A program made the translations under genes and the position numbers. From assembly GCA_964616175.1 (NCBI GenBank), contig CAZTUH010000005.1, positions 74,788-138,787 on the forward strand: 64,000 bases of DNA. The letters run 5' to 3'. This document shows positions 63,907 through 64,000 of this stretch, piece by piece. The stretch's first letter is position 1. Every line of letters starts with the position of its first letter. A model generated the notes under the pieces. The model was not told where the DNA came from. It did no database searches and saw only the letters and a list, made by a program, of their open reading frames with translations. Source of the stretch: CAZTUH01 sp964616175. GTDB lineage: Bacteria; Pseudomonadota; Gammaproteobacteria; Burkholderiales; Burkholderiaceae_B.

Positions 63907-64000
63907 TTAAGTGATTCGTTTAAAAATAAAATCATAGATATTGTGACCTAATTTAATTCCTCTTCTCTCAAATTTAGTTAACGGGCGATTACCACAAGAA
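63907..64000 (-). CDS. trmB: C-terminus of tRNA (guanine-N7-)-methyltransferase (partial)
   Basis: The last 30 codons of a gene running off the window. They read SCGNRPLTKFERRGIKLGHN followed by IYDFIFKRIT and stop at 63907. The RPLTKFERRG...LGH pattern is the end of TrmB, which makes m7G46 in tRNA. Most of the enzyme is outside the window. Confidence 0.85.
   Translation of the reverse strand, partial: SCGNRPLTKFERRGIKLGHNIYDFIFKRIT

Overview
The window is a strongly AT-rich, single-copy stretch of a bacterial chromosome from what looks like a genome-reduced betaproteobacterium, most likely a Burkholderiales/Alcaligenaceae-like symbiont. Three things point there. Gene pairs and orders are characteristic of Burkholderiales: argJ with the DUF815-type ATPase, the Nudix/ThiE fusion, zapD and coaE; prfA-prmC-grxD-ubiX; aroQ-accB-accC; rplM-rpsI-argC-erpA-M23 peptidase-tyrS; glyA-nrdR-ribD-ribE; metX-metW; and a DUF3460 protein. 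Many partners usually found at these junctions are missing (yacG, secA, hemA, yqgE, anmK). A broken tolC and several long gene-free AT-rich spacers show ongoing reduction. I saw no insertion sequence, prophage, CRISPR array or plasmid gene. Genus and host cannot be fixed from the sequence alone.

Layout. 1-7.7 kb: end of priA, NAD(P)HX dehydratase, a cytochrome c5, tRNA-Arg, an unidentified lipoprotein, metX-metW and serA. 8-11.8 kb: ubiE-ubiJ-ubiB and the ADP-heptose adenylyltransferase gene. 11.9-13.1 kb: tolC pseudogene. 13.2-19.8 kb: thiD, thiG, coaE, zapD, Nudix/ThiE-like fusion, ATPase, argJ. 20-24.7 kb: tRNA-Phe, prfA-prmC-grxD-ubiX, carbonic anhydrase. 25-32.8 kb: ilvD, AI-2E-family membrane protein, mutY and an amino-acid ABC transporter without its binding protein. 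32.9-39.7 kb: DUF3460 protein, thiE, rubredoxin, ruvX, apaH, lptG, aroE, RNase II-like protein. 40-49 kb: aroQ-accB-accC, YggT protein, nrdAB with upstream NrdR boxes, gltX. 50-64 kb: pmbA, rplM-rpsI-argC-erpA, M23 peptidase/tyrS, glyA-nrdR-ribD-ribE, tRNA-Ser, tenA, tRNA-Leu, ffh, thiS and the end of trmB.

Functionally the window supports translation and release (gltX, tyrS, prfA, prmC, L13, S9, SRP54), DNA replication and repair (priA, nrdAB/nrdR, mutY, ruvX), respiration (ubiquinone genes, cytochrome c5), lipid and LPS synthesis (accBC, heptose adenylyltransferase, lptG), amino acids (Ser/Gly, Met, Arg, branched-chain and shikimate steps) and B vitamins. The vitamins are riboflavin (ribD, ribE) and an unusually full thiamine set scattered over the window (thiD, thiG, thiE, thiS, tenA, plus a ThiE-like domain fused to Nudix). 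That is the profile expected of a nutrient-providing symbiont; this last point is inference.

The most unusual non-coding signals are a perfect 30-bp palindrome inside zapD, a well-spaced pair of NrdR boxes upstream of nrdA, and AT-rich perfect hairpins in three divergent intergenic regions, where terminators are not expected. I found no clear candidate for an undescribed multi-gene system; nearly every gene has a recognisable family.
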